Of a DNA stretch of 64,000 bases, positions 11,101 through 19,386 are shown piece by piece. A program made the translations under genes and the position numbers. Positions within the stretch are counted from its first letter, which is position 1, and every line of letters begins with the position of its first letter. The notes beneath the pieces are model-generated. The model ran no database searches. It saw nothing but the letters and a program-made list of their open reading frames with translations, and was not told the origin of the DNA. The stretch lies in NCBI GenBank assembly GCA_947488155.1, contig CANKYK010000001.1:1320439-1384438 (forward strand), given 5' to 3'. The DNA comes from an uncultured Erythrobacter sp. GTDB taxonomy: Bacteria; Pseudomonadota; Alphaproteobacteria; Sphingomonadales; Sphingomonadaceae.

Positions 11101-11266
11101 TGTTCAACCGCGCTGGTTGGTCCCGGCGCCGGGTCGAAAAACAGGAAGGTTTCAGACCAGTAGCAACAGATCCGGCAATGTTTTGGACGGCGTTTGCACA
11201 TCGCAGCGCCGCTGAAAGACATGTCGGCTACTTGCAATTGAACTGAGCCAATTGAAAGGAATTCGC

Positions 11267-11803
11267 ATGGCAAGCAATGTGCCTGCTTTTACCGTTGGCG
11301 ACTATGTCGTTTACCCCAAACACGGCGTTGGCCGCGTGATCGAACTTCAGAACGAAGAGATCGCCGGCATGCAGCTCGAACTGTATGTGCTGCGCTTCGA
11401 AAAAGAGCGGATGACCCTGCGGGTGCCCACCAATAAGGTCGAGGCGATCGGTATGCGCAAGCTGTCGAGCGACAAGACTTTGAAAGAAGCGATGGAAACG
11501 CTCAAGGGCAAACCAAAGGTCAAGCGCACCATGTGGTCGCGCCGCGCACAAGAATATGAAGCGAAGATCAACTCTGGCGAAATCGTGCTGATCGCTGAAG
11601 TTACCCGCGATCTGTTCCGTCCTGAAGATCAGCCAGAGCAGAGCTATTCTGAGCGGCAGATTTTTGAAGCCGCCTCCAGCCGTCTGGCACGCGAACTCGC
11701 CGCGATGGAAGAGACCGACGAGCCAACCGCACTTGAGAAAATTCTCGATGTGCTGCGCGAACACGCGCCGCAATATTACGACAATCCGGAAGAGGAGGGC
11801 TAA
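11267..11803 (+). CDS. carD: CarD family transcriptional regulator
   Basis: A 178-residue CarD protein: an N-terminal Tudor-like RNA-polymerase-interaction domain starting FTVGDYVVYPKHGVGRV and a helical C-terminal DNA-binding part. Family members bind the RNA polymerase beta subunit and stabilise open complexes, notably at rRNA and other growth-linked promoters. I chose ATG 11267 because aaagga sits 6 bases upstream (11255-11260) and the protein then starts MASNVPAF; a slightly longer opening at 11252 lacks a ribosome-binding site. A strong intrinsic terminator follows at 11828-11860, so it is likely a single-gene transcript. Confidence 0.95.
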   Translation: MASNVPAFTVGDYVVYPKHGVGRVIELQNEEIAGMQLELYVLRFEKERMTLRVPTNKVEAIGMRKLSSDKTLKEAMETLKGKPKVKRTMWSRRAQEYEAKINSGEIVLIAEVTRDLFRPEDQPEQSYSERQIFEAASSRLARELAAMEETDEPTALEKILDVLREHAPQYYDNPEEEG

Positions 11804-11827
11804 GCCCCCCTTATATTGGACCGTTTC

Positions 11828-11860
11828 AAAGGGGCTGCCTGTCGTAGGTGGCCCCTTTTC
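11828..11860 (+). terminator. intrinsic terminator after carD
   Basis: An 8-bp perfect stem (aaaggggc at 11828-11835 with gcccctttt at 11851-11859) plus an inner CCT/AGG pairing, followed by a short T run, 25 bases after the carD stop. Confidence 0.8.
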
Positions 11861-11888
11861 ATTTGCGCATCAGAATCCAAGCCAGTGC

Positions 11889-11917
11889 TTGAACCTTCGT
11901 ATCTAGTGTATTATATG
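11889..11917 (+). promoter_or_regulatory. putative sigma-70 promoter for the DUF2807 lipoprotein gene
   Basis: TTGAAC at 11889-11894 and TATATG at 11912-11917 are separated by 17 bases. This pair lies just after the carD terminator and about 39 bases before the ATG at 11956. The -10 is imperfect, so this is a prediction only. Confidence 0.4.
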
Positions 11918-11955
11918 ACTAATACGCCATTCAAATACTCCTGGAGGATCCCCCA

Positions 11956-12759
11956 ATGCTGACATCCACTTCGAAACGCATCGCACCCGTCGCTGTCCTG
12001 TTGCTGGGGTTCGGACTCTCAGGCTGTGAAGTGGACATCAATATCGGCGGCGGTGACGGCGTACCATTGGCCGACCTCGAGATAAGCGGTGCGGCGCCTG
12101 ATACGCTCTCCATTGCCGGACCGGACAAGGTCATCATCACCGAAGGGGAAACGCTCGACATCACGGTCGAGGGTGATGAAGAGGCGACCGAAACTTTGCG
12201 CTTCGAACTGGATGGCAGCGATCTGTCCATTTACCGCGAAGATGGCTGGGACAATGGCGGTTCGACAACCGTTCGCATCACCATGCCTGCCCCGCGCGAC
12301 ATCAATATCGGCGGCAGCGGCAATGTCGAAACCCCGGTTATGGCTGATAGCGCATCGATCAACATCGGCGGCTCCGGCAGTGTGACTGTTGCACAGTTCG
12401 ATGCCAGCCGGCTGGACGTAAACATTGGCGGATCTGGCACGGTAAACGGCGCGGGCTCAGCAAACCGGTTGGAAGTGGTCATCGGCGGCAACGGCAACGT
12501 AAACCTCGATGATCTAACAACCGAACGTGCCGAAGTGACGATTGGTGGATCAGGCGATGTAGCCTTCTCTTCTGATGGCACGGTCGAGGCTACGATTGCG
12601 GGATCAGGCGATATCAACGTGTTCGGTAGCGCCCAGTGCGAACTCAACGCAGTGGGATCAGGCGACCTCAATTGCGCGCCACGCTCCAATGCAGAACCGG
12701 CTGCAGACGAACCAGCGACAGAAACAGAAACACCGCAAGACGAGGCAGACGAGAGCTAA
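11956..12759 (+). CDS. DUF2807 head-GIN-domain lipoprotein
   Basis: A 267-residue predicted lipoprotein with a signal peptide ending in the lipobox LSGC (cysteine about residue 24). The body is a series of about seven repeats of roughly 20 residues each carrying IGGSG or a variant (DINIGGSG, SINIGGSG, DVNIGGSG, VVIGGNG, VTIGGSG, IAGSG, AVGSG), expected to form a right-handed beta-helix. This is the DUF2807 'putative auto-transporter adhesin head GIN' family, whose function is not established. The C-terminal tail is acidic and Ala/Glu/Thr-rich. The start is supported by ggagga at 11943-11948, 7 bases before the ATG. Confidence 0.88.
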   Translation: MLTSTSKRIAPVAVLLLGFGLSGCEVDINIGGGDGVPLADLEISGAAPDTLSIAGPDKVIITEGETLDITVEGDEEATETLRFELDGSDLSIYREDGWDNGGSTTVRITMPAPRDINIGGSGNVETPVMADSASINIGGSGSVTVAQFDASRLDVNIGGSGTVNGAGSANRLEVVIGGNGNVNLDDLTTERAEVTIGGSGDVAFSSDGTVEATIAGSGDINVFGSAQCELNAVGSGDLNCAPRSNAEPAADEPATETETPQDEADES

Positions 12760-12811
12760 TCTGGCACCACCCTCACTTGCCAAGCGGCAGGATGCGCGCG
12801 ACAAGCACGGT

Positions 12812-13156
12812 ATGCGCGCGCCCCACCCTGCCTCAACCCTGGCCCTCACCCTTGTTTCAAGCATCGCTTTGAGCGGCTGCCTTGCCCGCACTGCGCTCGA
12901 CGTAGTGACGGCGCCGGTAAAGGTGGCCGGCAAGGCCGTGGATGTCGCAACCACCAGCCAATCCGAGGCTGACGAGAACCGAGGGCGCGAAATTCGCCGC
13001 CGCGAGGAACAGCTCGGCAAGCTTGAGCGCAAATACGACAAGCAGATCGAGGAATGCCGCGAAGGCGATGATGCAGCCTGCGATGAGGCTCAGGCGACCT
13101 ATGCCGAAATGCAGGAAATCCTACCCAGCGTCCCACTGGAGCCGGAAGACGATTAG
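12812..13156 (+). CDS. small predicted lipoprotein with coiled-coil region
   Basis: A 114-residue protein with a lipoprotein signal peptide (lipobox LSGC, cysteine 23), a short apolar stretch (LDVVTAPVKVAGKAVD) and a charged helix around 51-85 that looks coiled-coil, ending in an acidic tail. I start it at the ATG at 12812 because that places the signal peptide at the N-terminus; longer in-frame openings run back into the preceding gene. No function is known to me. It lies 52 bases after the DUF2807 lipoprotein gene and overlaps the 3' end of the convergent tsaC-like gene by 4 bases. Confidence 0.75.
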   Translation: MRAPHPASTLALTLVSSIALSGCLARTALDVVTAPVKVAGKAVDVATTSQSEADENRGREIRRREEQLGKLERKYDKQIEECREGDDAACDEAQATYAEMQEILPSVPLEPEDD

Positions 13157-14085
13157 TCCGGCGGAGTTGCTGCTCTGCGCAATCTGTCGTTGATCGCAAT
13201 GCCAATGCTATCCTCTGGGATAGGCGCAACTGCGATGCGCGGCTTTTCCGACGCCGCGCCCATATGCAAGCAGCCATAGAGGCGGGAAGCGGCTTCGGCC
13301 AGATCGCCCGCTGCCGACAAAGTGCAATCGCCAGGCACTTCACCGTACCCGATCAAAAACTCACCAGGCTCGGCATGATGAGCGTTCAGCCGCACTGGTT
13401 TGCCCGGCGCGTAATGGCTGGCGAGCTGACCAGGGGCCTCAACACCGCTCACATTCGCGCGATGCGCGCCTCCTAATACCACAGGGCCGGGCCGCAATTC
13501 TTCCAAGCTACCATCGCCGCGAACAGCGAGAATCGTCGACTCAACACCCGCCTGCGTTGGCCCGCCATCCAGAACCAGATCAATTCGGCCATCCAGCGAG
13601 GCAAGCACATGGCGCGCGGTGGTGGGGCTGATAAACCCGCTGCGATTGGCCGAGGGTGCGGCAAGCGGGAAATCCACAGCCTCCAGCAAGGCCCGCATCA
13701 CAGGATGCGCAGGCGCGCGGACCGCAACCGTCGGCAGCTCTGCCGTCACTGCGCCAGCGAGCTTTGCCTCTGGCCTGCAGGGCAAAACTAAGGTTAGCGG
13801 GCCGGGCCAATACTGCTCGGCAAGCGACTGCGCCGCATCTGACAACTTGGCCAGCATGCCCGCCTGCACTGCGTCCCGCACATGAACGATCAGCGGGTTG
13901 AAATCCGGCCGGCCCTTGGCAGCGTAAATCTTTGCCACGGCCTCCGCGCTATCCGCCCTCGCCGCGAGCCCATAAACCGTCTCTGTCGGCACTGCGACAA
14001 GCCCGCCCGATTCGAGAATCGCCGCCGCGCGAGCGATACCCAGCGCATCCGCATCCAGCACTTCCGTAAGGTTCTTGTCGCTCAT
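13153..14085 (-). CDS. L-threonylcarbamoyladenylate synthase (Sua5/TsaC type)
   Basis: A 310-residue enzyme making threonylcarbamoyl-AMP from Thr, bicarbonate and ATP for the universal t6A37 modification of ANN-decoding tRNAs. The YrdC domain is seen at about 15-200 (GLVAVPTETVYGLAARAD, then APSANRSGFISPT) and a C-terminal Sua5 domain follows (SHYAPGKPVRL), so it is the long Sua5 form rather than short TsaC. I chose ATG 14085 (MSDKNLTEVL); an in-frame ATG 87 bases upstream would add an unlikely extension. It is divergent from the acyl-CoA dehydrogenase gene. Confidence 0.95.
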   Translation of the reverse strand: MSDKNLTEVLDADALGIARAAAILESGGLVAVPTETVYGLAARADSAEAVAKIYAAKGRPDFNPLIVHVRDAVQAGMLAKLSDAAQSLAEQYWPGPLTLVLPCRPEAKLAGAVTAELPTVAVRAPAHPVMRALLEAVDFPLAAPSANRSGFISPTTARHVLASLDGRIDLVLDGGPTQAGVESTILAVRGDGSLEELRPGPVVLGGAHRANVSGVEAPGQLASHYAPGKPVRLNAHHAEPGEFLIGYGEVPGDCTLSAAGDLAEAASRLYGCLHMGAASEKPRIAVAPIPEDSIGIAINDRLRRAATPPD

Positions 14086-14176
14086 GCCATCTGCGCTATA
14101 TTCAAGCGCAAGCGCTGCCAAGAGGCAGGCGGCCTCCAGCCGAGAAATGCACCCAATCAAAGGACGACCCACGCCC

Positions 14177-15919
14177 GTGACCCCTTACACGCCCCCTACC
14201 CAAGACCAATTGCTCGCCATCCGAGTGAATGCCGGGATCGAAGAGCTGGCGCAAAGCGAGCGCTTTGCCAGTGCAGAGGCCGATTTGGTCGAGGCGATTG
14301 TCGATGGCGTGGGCCAGTTTGCAGCGGGTGAGTTCGCGCCGCTCAACCGTGTGGGCGACCTTGAGGGAGCAAAGCTGGAAAATGGCGCGGTGCGCCTGCC
14401 TGAGGGGTTTGAGCCCGCCTACAGCGCCTATGTCGAGCAAGGCTGGAACGCGATCGCCTCGCCGGAGGAATTCGGTGGCCAAGGCCTGCCCTTCACTTTG
14501 TCTTGCAATGTGCTGGAAAACCTCGGGTCCGCCAATATGGCCTTCACCCTGCTGCCGATGTTGTCTGTCGGCGCGATTGAGGCGATCGGCCACCATGGCA
14601 GCAAGGATCAGCAGGCAAAATACATGCCCGATCTGGTCAGCGGCAAATGGTCCGGCACCATGAACCTCACTGAACCGGGCGCGGGCAGCGATGTGGGCGC
14701 GCTGCGCTCTACCGCAGAGCCTATCACAGAGGGTGAACACGCCGGGAAGTACAAGATAGCAGGCCAAAAGATCTACATCACCTGGGGTGAGCACGATCTG
14801 GCCGAGAACATCATCCACCTGGTGCTCGCAAGACTACCCGATGCGCCAGAGGGCTCACGCGGCATCTCGCTGTTCCTCGTCCCCAAATACCACGTCAATG
14901 ACGACGGATCGCTGGGTAATCGCAATGATGTGCGCTGTGTAAGTCTTGAACATAAGCTCGGCATCAATGCCTCCCCCACCTGCGTGATGAGCTATGGCGA
15001 CAATGGGGAATGCATTGGAGAGCTGGTCGGCGCGGAGAACCGCGGTCTGATGGCCATGTTCACGATGATGAACAATGCGCGGATCAACGTCGGCAACCAG
15101 GGCGCACAAATCGCTGAGCGCGCGACCCAGCAAGCGATTGCTTATGCGATGGACCGGGTCCAATCGGCCCGCGCTGGCTCGCCAGACAAAACCCCGGTTG
15201 CGATTATCGAACATCCCGACGTGCGGCGCATGATCCTACGCATGAAAGCCCTAACCGAAGGGGTTCGCGCTCTGCTCTATTACTGCGCCGGCCAAGTGGA
15301 TCGCGGCACGATCGGGGATGAAGCCGCCGGTGAGCGCGCCGAAGTGCTGGTCCCGCTGGTCAAAGCCTGGGGCACCGACATCGGCGTCGAGGTGTCAGGC
15401 ATCGGTATTCAAGTGCATGGCGGCATGGGTTTTGTTGAAGAGGCTGGTGCCGCGCAGCATTGGCGCGATTCCAAGATTGCCCCGATCTATGAGGGCACCA
15501 ACGGCATTCAGGCCGCCGATCTGGTAACGCGCAAGCTTGGCATGTCCGGCGGCGAAACAGTGATTGGCCTGTTTGAAGAGATCGCCCGAGACGCGAGCGA
15601 CGAAGCTGGCCTTGCTGGGCTTGCCAGCGATTGCGCGAATATCGCCCGCTGGATGCGCGATGAGGCAAGCCTGGATGATCGCTTGGCTGGCAGCACCGCG
15701 TTCTGCACTATGGCGGCCGTGGCAGTCGCAGGGTGGCAAATGCTGCGCCAGGTGCGCGCGGTGGCCGAAGGGGCCGCACCTGCTTTGGCGGAGACCAAGC
15801 CGGTGACGACGCGCTTCTTCCTCGACCATATCGTCTCAGAAGCCGCCGGGCTAAAGGCCAGCGCGATCAGCGGCTCAGACCTGCTCTACGCCCTGAGCGC
15901 AAACAAACTCGTAAGCTAA
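14177..15919 (+). CDS. acyl-CoA dehydrogenase
   Basis: An FAD enzyme of about 580 residues that oxidises acyl-CoA to trans-2-enoyl-CoA. It shows the FAD/substrate signature MNLTEPGAGSDVGALRS and, late in the protein, YEGTNGIQ, in which the glutamate is the expected catalytic base of the long, bacterial fatty-acid type. N-terminal and C-terminal extension domains are also present, as in other 580-600-residue members. The start is uncertain: GTG 14177 (VTPYTPPTQDQ) has an aagga about 13 bases upstream, whereas ATG 14147 would add 10 residues. It stands alone between divergent and convergent neighbours. Confidence 0.92.
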   Translation: MTPYTPPTQDQLLAIRVNAGIEELAQSERFASAEADLVEAIVDGVGQFAAGEFAPLNRVGDLEGAKLENGAVRLPEGFEPAYSAYVEQGWNAIASPEEFGGQGLPFTLSCNVLENLGSANMAFTLLPMLSVGAIEAIGHHGSKDQQAKYMPDLVSGKWSGTMNLTEPGAGSDVGALRSTAEPITEGEHAGKYKIAGQKIYITWGEHDLAENIIHLVLARLPDAPEGSRGISLFLVPKYHVNDDGSLGNRNDVRCVSLEHKLGINASPTCVMSYGDNGECIGELVGAENRGLMAMFTMMNNARINVGNQGAQIAERATQQAIAYAMDRVQSARAGSPDKTPVAIIEHPDVRRMILRMKALTEGVRALLYYCAGQVDRGTIGDEAAGERAEVLVPLVKAWGTDIGVEVSGIGIQVHGGMGFVEEAGAAQHWRDSKIAPIYEGTNGIQAADLVTRKLGMSGGETVIGLFEEIARDASDEAGLAGLASDCANIARWMRDEASLDDRLAGSTAFCTMAAVAVAGWQMLRQVRAVAEGAAPALAETKPVTTRFFLDHIVSEAAGLKASAISGSDLLYALSANKLVS

Positions 15920-15992
15920 ACAGAGCGGCAAGTCAGCGCAGCGATGTTGCGCCGCGCGACTTTTGCATGAGGCCCAGGCCTAGGGCGAGGCG

Positions 15993-17474
15993 CTATTCCG
16001 CAGGCTGGATGCGTGCAAAGTCATCCTCGCCAAAGCTGGCCGTGGGATTGCCACTTAGCTCTCGCTGTGGTCGCAAGCGCTCACCTTCCAAACGTCCAAT
16101 CGCAGCACCCGCTTCCGCACCGGGGGCAATGGCGCGCCAAATAATCCCTGCGGTATCATCGGACACCAGCAAAGAGCCATCCCCGCCCCATTCAACCCAA
16201 GTCGGGCGGCCCTTTGTTGTGCCGTCCTCATTCAGGAAGCCGGTAAGCACAGGCACCGGCTTACCGTTAGGATTGCCGCGTTCATCAAAGGCAACATAGA
16301 CCACGTCATAGCCAGACGGCGGCTTTCGGTTCCATGAGCCATGCCGCGCAATGAAAGCACCGCTGGCAAAGCCATCGCCCATGCGGTGGCCTTCCTTGGT
16401 GAAGACAAGACCCAGCGCGGCGACATGTGGCCCAAGCGCATATTCGGGGTAACGCGCATATTCCATGAGATAGGCTGGCATAGGCGCCTCAACCCGGCGA
16501 TCGATATTGGTGCGATAATACAGCCACGGCCAGCCATATTGCGCGCCCACGGGTACATTCGTCAGATAGTCAGGAACCAGATCAGAGCCGAGCATGTCGC
16601 GTTCATTCACCGTGGTCCACAGCTCGCCCGACCATGGGCTAAAGTCCAGCCCGTTGGGGTTGCGTAGACCGACAGCAAACTGGCGTTGACGCCCAGCCGT
16701 CAGATCATATTCCCAGATCATCGCCCGGCCTTCTTCGACCTCCATCCCACTTTCGCCGATATTGCTGACCGAACCGACAGCGACATAGAGACGGTTGCCG
16801 TCCGGATGCAGCTCCATATTGCGCATCCAGTGCCCGCCGCCCGGTGCCAGATCCATCAGCTTTGTCGGTTCGCCTGTTACGGCTTCCGCCCCCAGTTCAT
16901 AGGGAAACGCCAACACGGCATTGTGATTGGCAACATAGAGCGTGCCATCGTTCCAGCTCATCCCGGACGGGGAATCGAGCCCAGCGGACAGGATGACGAC
17001 CTGCTTTTCGGCGACACCGTCGCCGTCTTCATCGCGCAGTAGAACGATTTGGTTGGGCGAATCACCAGCAGCGCCCGCTTCTGAGAACAGATATTCTGCA
17101 ACAAAGCCGCGGATGCTGGCCATAATGCCACCATCGCCATCATCCTTTGCCTTCGGTGACCGAGTCAAAGTGACCAGCACATCGCCATTCGGCAGACCGT
17201 ACAGCACGCGTGGGTGGTCCAGACCTTCGGCAAATCGCGTCACGGTCAGTCCCTCAGCAGCCACCGGCAAGGCGCCCTCTTCCCAGCCAACCGGCTTTGC
17301 GATCTGCACCGTAGGGAAGCTCTCCGGATCAGGCTCTCCCAAGGTTGGGTCCGTCCCCGCAACTTCGTCAACCGACAGATCCGCCGTGTCACCGCGGGTC
17401 AAAAAGAAACCGGCAATGCCCAGGATCACAAGCAGGACAATAAAAGCGATGAGAATTTTGCGAATAATAGCCAT
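15993..17474 (-). CDS. membrane-anchored PQQ-type sugar/sorbosone dehydrogenase
   Basis: A 493-residue protein with one N-terminal membrane segment (about 6-25, IRKILIAFIVLLVILGIAGF) and a periplasmic six-bladed beta-propeller. Motifs such as VATNH-like YVANHNAVLAF, GLRNPNGLDFSP and GSWNRKPPSGYDVVYV are those of soluble aldose/sorbosone dehydrogenases that use PQQ; the actual substrate is unknown and some members bind other cofactors. I begin at ATG 17474, which has agggaa immediately upstream; a longer open stretch reaches far into the divergent gene and is not credible. It diverges from the GAF-domain reductase gene with 66 bases between starts. Confidence 0.9.
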   Translation of the reverse strand: MAIIRKILIAFIVLLVILGIAGFFLTRGDTADLSVDEVAGTDPTLGEPDPESFPTVQIAKPVGWEEGALPVAAEGLTVTRFAEGLDHPRVLYGLPNGDVLVTLTRSPKAKDDGDGGIMASIRGFVAEYLFSEAGAAGDSPNQIVLLRDEDGDGVAEKQVVILSAGLDSPSGMSWNDGTLYVANHNAVLAFPYELGAEAVTGEPTKLMDLAPGGGHWMRNMELHPDGNRLYVAVGSVSNIGESGMEVEEGRAMIWEYDLTAGRQRQFAVGLRNPNGLDFSPWSGELWTTVNERDMLGSDLVPDYLTNVPVGAQYGWPWLYYRTNIDRRVEAPMPAYLMEYARYPEYALGPHVAALGLVFTKEGHRMGDGFASGAFIARHGSWNRKPPSGYDVVYVAFDERGNPNGKPVPVLTGFLNEDGTTKGRPTWVEWGGDGSLLVSDDTAGIIWRAIAPGAEAGAAIGRLEGERLRPQRELSGNPTASFGEDDFARIQPAE

Positions 17475-17540
17475 AGTTCCCTGCGATATAAGAGGCATGG
17501 CCTTGCGGCAATGGGGGAAGCGATTAGACAGCCTATCGCT

Positions 17541-18035
17541 ATGTATGATTTCAAACCTGATGAGAGCCTCGCGCCCGCCGAACTTTATCGGCAATTGGCC
17601 GATGCCGCCGACGCCCTTACTGCCGGAGAGAACGATAGCATTGCCAACATGGCGAATGTCGCGGCGCTGATCTGGGAATTTGTGCCCCGGCTCAATTGGG
17701 CAGGTTTTTACCGCGTGGTTCGAAACGGGACGGAAAAAGAGCTGGTGCTTGGGCCTTTTGTCGGCCGCCCTGCCTGTATTCGCATTCCTTTTGGCCAAGG
17801 TGTGTGCGGCACAGCCGCTGCGACTGGGGAAACCCAGTTGGTTGAGGACGTCCACGCCTTCCCTGGGCATATTGCCTGCGATGCCGCCAGCCAATCCGAA
17901 GTTGTCGTGCCCGTGATGCACAATGGTGAGGTTATTGCGGTGATCGATTGCGACAGCCCGGAGGCGGCGCGCTTCACCAAAGAGGATGCAAGCGGGTTAG
18001 AGGCCCTTGCCGCGTTGCTAGAGAATCGAATTTAG
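17541..18035 (+). CDS. msrC: free methionine-(R)-sulfoxide reductase (GAF domain)
   Basis: A 164-residue single GAF-domain enzyme that reduces free L-methionine-(R)-sulfoxide using thioredoxin. The family signature ACIRIPFGQGVCGTA is present; the three redox cysteines are C79, C89 and C113 (in HIACDA). The length is that of E. coli fRMsr. I start at ATG 17541 (MYDFKPDES); a much longer open frame upstream overlaps the divergent sugar dehydrogenase and lacks family similarity. The cellular role is repair or protection from oxidised methionine. Confidence 0.93.
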   Translation: MYDFKPDESLAPAELYRQLADAADALTAGENDSIANMANVAALIWEFVPRLNWAGFYRVVRNGTEKELVLGPFVGRPACIRIPFGQGVCGTAAATGETQLVEDVHAFPGHIACDAASQSEVVVPVMHNGEVIAVIDCDSPEAARFTKEDASGLEALAALLENRI

Positions 18036-18126
18036 CCCTCAGTCAGCTAAACTTACTGGTCAACCGCAGCAGTTCCACCTTTAATCGCCCCGAAAAGAGA
18101 CAGTTCTCCTGTTTGGCTGGTTTGGT

Positions 18127-18150
18127 TTGTTAGTTGATAGTAACTAACAA
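18127..18150. promoter_or_regulatory. inverted repeat, possible operator
   Basis: A perfect 9-bp inverted repeat, TTGTTAGTT (18127-18135) and AACTAACAA (18142-18150), with a 6-base spacer. It sits 77 bases before the start of the glycine-zipper gene. The geometry suits a dimeric repressor such as a TetR-type protein, but no regulator gene is adjacent. It is not a terminator because no T run follows. Confidence 0.5.
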
Positions 18151-18167
18151 TTTGCCATGGGTTCAGC

Positions 18168-18190
18168 GTGCGAATCGCACGATATCGTGC
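18168..18190. promoter_or_regulatory. overlapping palindromes upstream of the glycine-zipper gene
   Basis: Two palindromes share four bases: GTGCGAATCGCAC (18168-18180, 6-bp arms around one base) and GCACGATATCGTGC (18177-18190, 14-base perfect palindrome). They are mutually exclusive as RNA hairpins, or may be stacked protein-binding sites. They lie 37 bases before the ATG at 18227. Confidence 0.45.
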
Positions 18191-18226
18191 CTCATGATCG
18201 CTCTATAAGCACAGGGGAAACTTTTG

Positions 18227-19150
18227 ATGTCGACACTCCATTTCGCGCTTCGCAGCCTCAGCGTACCGGTCGCCGGGCTGGCTTTGGCCAGCGCCGCACC
18301 TGCTTTCGCACAGGCAGAGGTGGTGATGACCGAGGGAGAGATTCAATCGCTCCCGGCGGACCTTCAAACCGCTCCGGCCCCAACGCCAGAGACTTCCATT
18401 GCTCCAGCGCAAACCGGCGGCCGGACCTTGGGTGAGACGGAAGAAGTCATCATCGGCGAAGACGGGGTCGAGACCGTCATCCGCACACGGTACATCACAC
18501 CGCGCACGGCGACACGCTCGATCCCGCCTGCGGATAGTGGTTTTGGTCAACCCGCGCCGGTGCAATATTACCCAGTGTCTCAGCCAGTGGTGTTTGAGCG
18601 TGAACAATGGCTCTCAGAATGCCGCCGCCGCACTGACGGGCGCGATGGCAAGGAAAAGGGCGGCATTATTGGCGGCCTACTCGGCGCAATCACCGGCGGC
18701 ATTATTGGCAACCGGGTATCAAGCGGTGAGCGTTTGGCTGGCACTTTGATCGGTGCGGGTACAGGCGGCTTGGCCGGCCTGGCGATTGGCACCTTGATCG
18801 GCGACGGCGATGATGACGATCGTTATGATTGCGAGGCAGCACTCAACGATTATCTGCAAAATAACACTGGATTGGTTGCCGCACCGCCTCAACGTTTTGC
18901 CAGAAGGACCATTGCTGCACCTGCTTATGGCTATGGCGGCTGCAATTGCTACCAAGCGCAACCCGTACAGCAAACTGTTCTAGTTCCCGTTCAAACCACG
19001 CAGCGGCAACGGGTGATCGTTCGCGAAACTGTGCGCGAGGAATTTGTGCCAGAGCCAGTGCGTGAACGGACAATTCCTGAGCCTCGCATGATCAAGCAGC
19101 CAACACGGGTCTTGCCAGCGCCGCGTCCAATCAAAATGATCAAGAACTAG
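18227..19150 (+). CDS. glycine-zipper 2TM-domain envelope protein
   Basis: A 307-residue exported protein with a Sec signal peptide ending in PAFAQA (about residue 29). A glycine-zipper 2TM segment (GGIIGGLLGAITGGIIGNRV and GTLIGAGTGGLAGLAIGTLI, about 145-190) resembles Rick17kDa/SlyB-type outer membrane proteins. The C-terminus is Gln/Pro/Arg-rich with three cysteines. The precise function is unknown; related proteins support envelope integrity. ATG 18227 is chosen because aggggaa lies 8 bases upstream. It is preceded by a cluster of palindromes and followed by a strong hairpin at 19193-19225. Confidence 0.82.
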   Translation: MSTLHFALRSLSVPVAGLALASAAPAFAQAEVVMTEGEIQSLPADLQTAPAPTPETSIAPAQTGGRTLGETEEVIIGEDGVETVIRTRYITPRTATRSIPPADSGFGQPAPVQYYPVSQPVVFEREQWLSECRRRTDGRDGKEKGGIIGGLLGAITGGIIGNRVSSGERLAGTLIGAGTGGLAGLAIGTLIGDGDDDDRYDCEAALNDYLQNNTGLVAAPPQRFARRTIAAPAYGYGGCNCYQAQPVQQTVLVPVQTTQRQRVIVRETVREEFVPEPVRERTIPEPRMIKQPTRVLPAPRPIKMIKN

Positions 19151-19192
19151 GTTGGGTCGGCGGATCTAGTCGCCGTCATATCTTGATACAGC

Positions 19193-19229
19193 AGCATGCG
19201 GGACTCTCAGCGAGTCTCGCGTGCTTTGC
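19193..19229 (+). terminator. probable terminator hairpin after the glycine-zipper gene
   Basis: A 14-bp stem with two G-U wobbles pairs 19193-19206 with 19212-19225 around a 5-base loop, followed by tttgct. The stem is strong but the T tract weak. The rest of the gap to parB (19230-19386) shows only small repeats: AGATAT-GGG-ATATCT at 19350-19364, and a nearby second copy of GGATATCT. Confidence 0.55.
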
Positions 19230-19386
19230 TATGCGCTTCCCGTGAGCAAGATACCATTCAACCCGGCGCACTAGATGAGCGCAGTTGCGCGGCGCAACTT
19301 TCTACAGGCGAGAAGTGCAAAGCTGCGAAAACTTTAAATCACTGATTTAGATATGGGATATCTTGTGCAACGGATATCTGAGAAAC

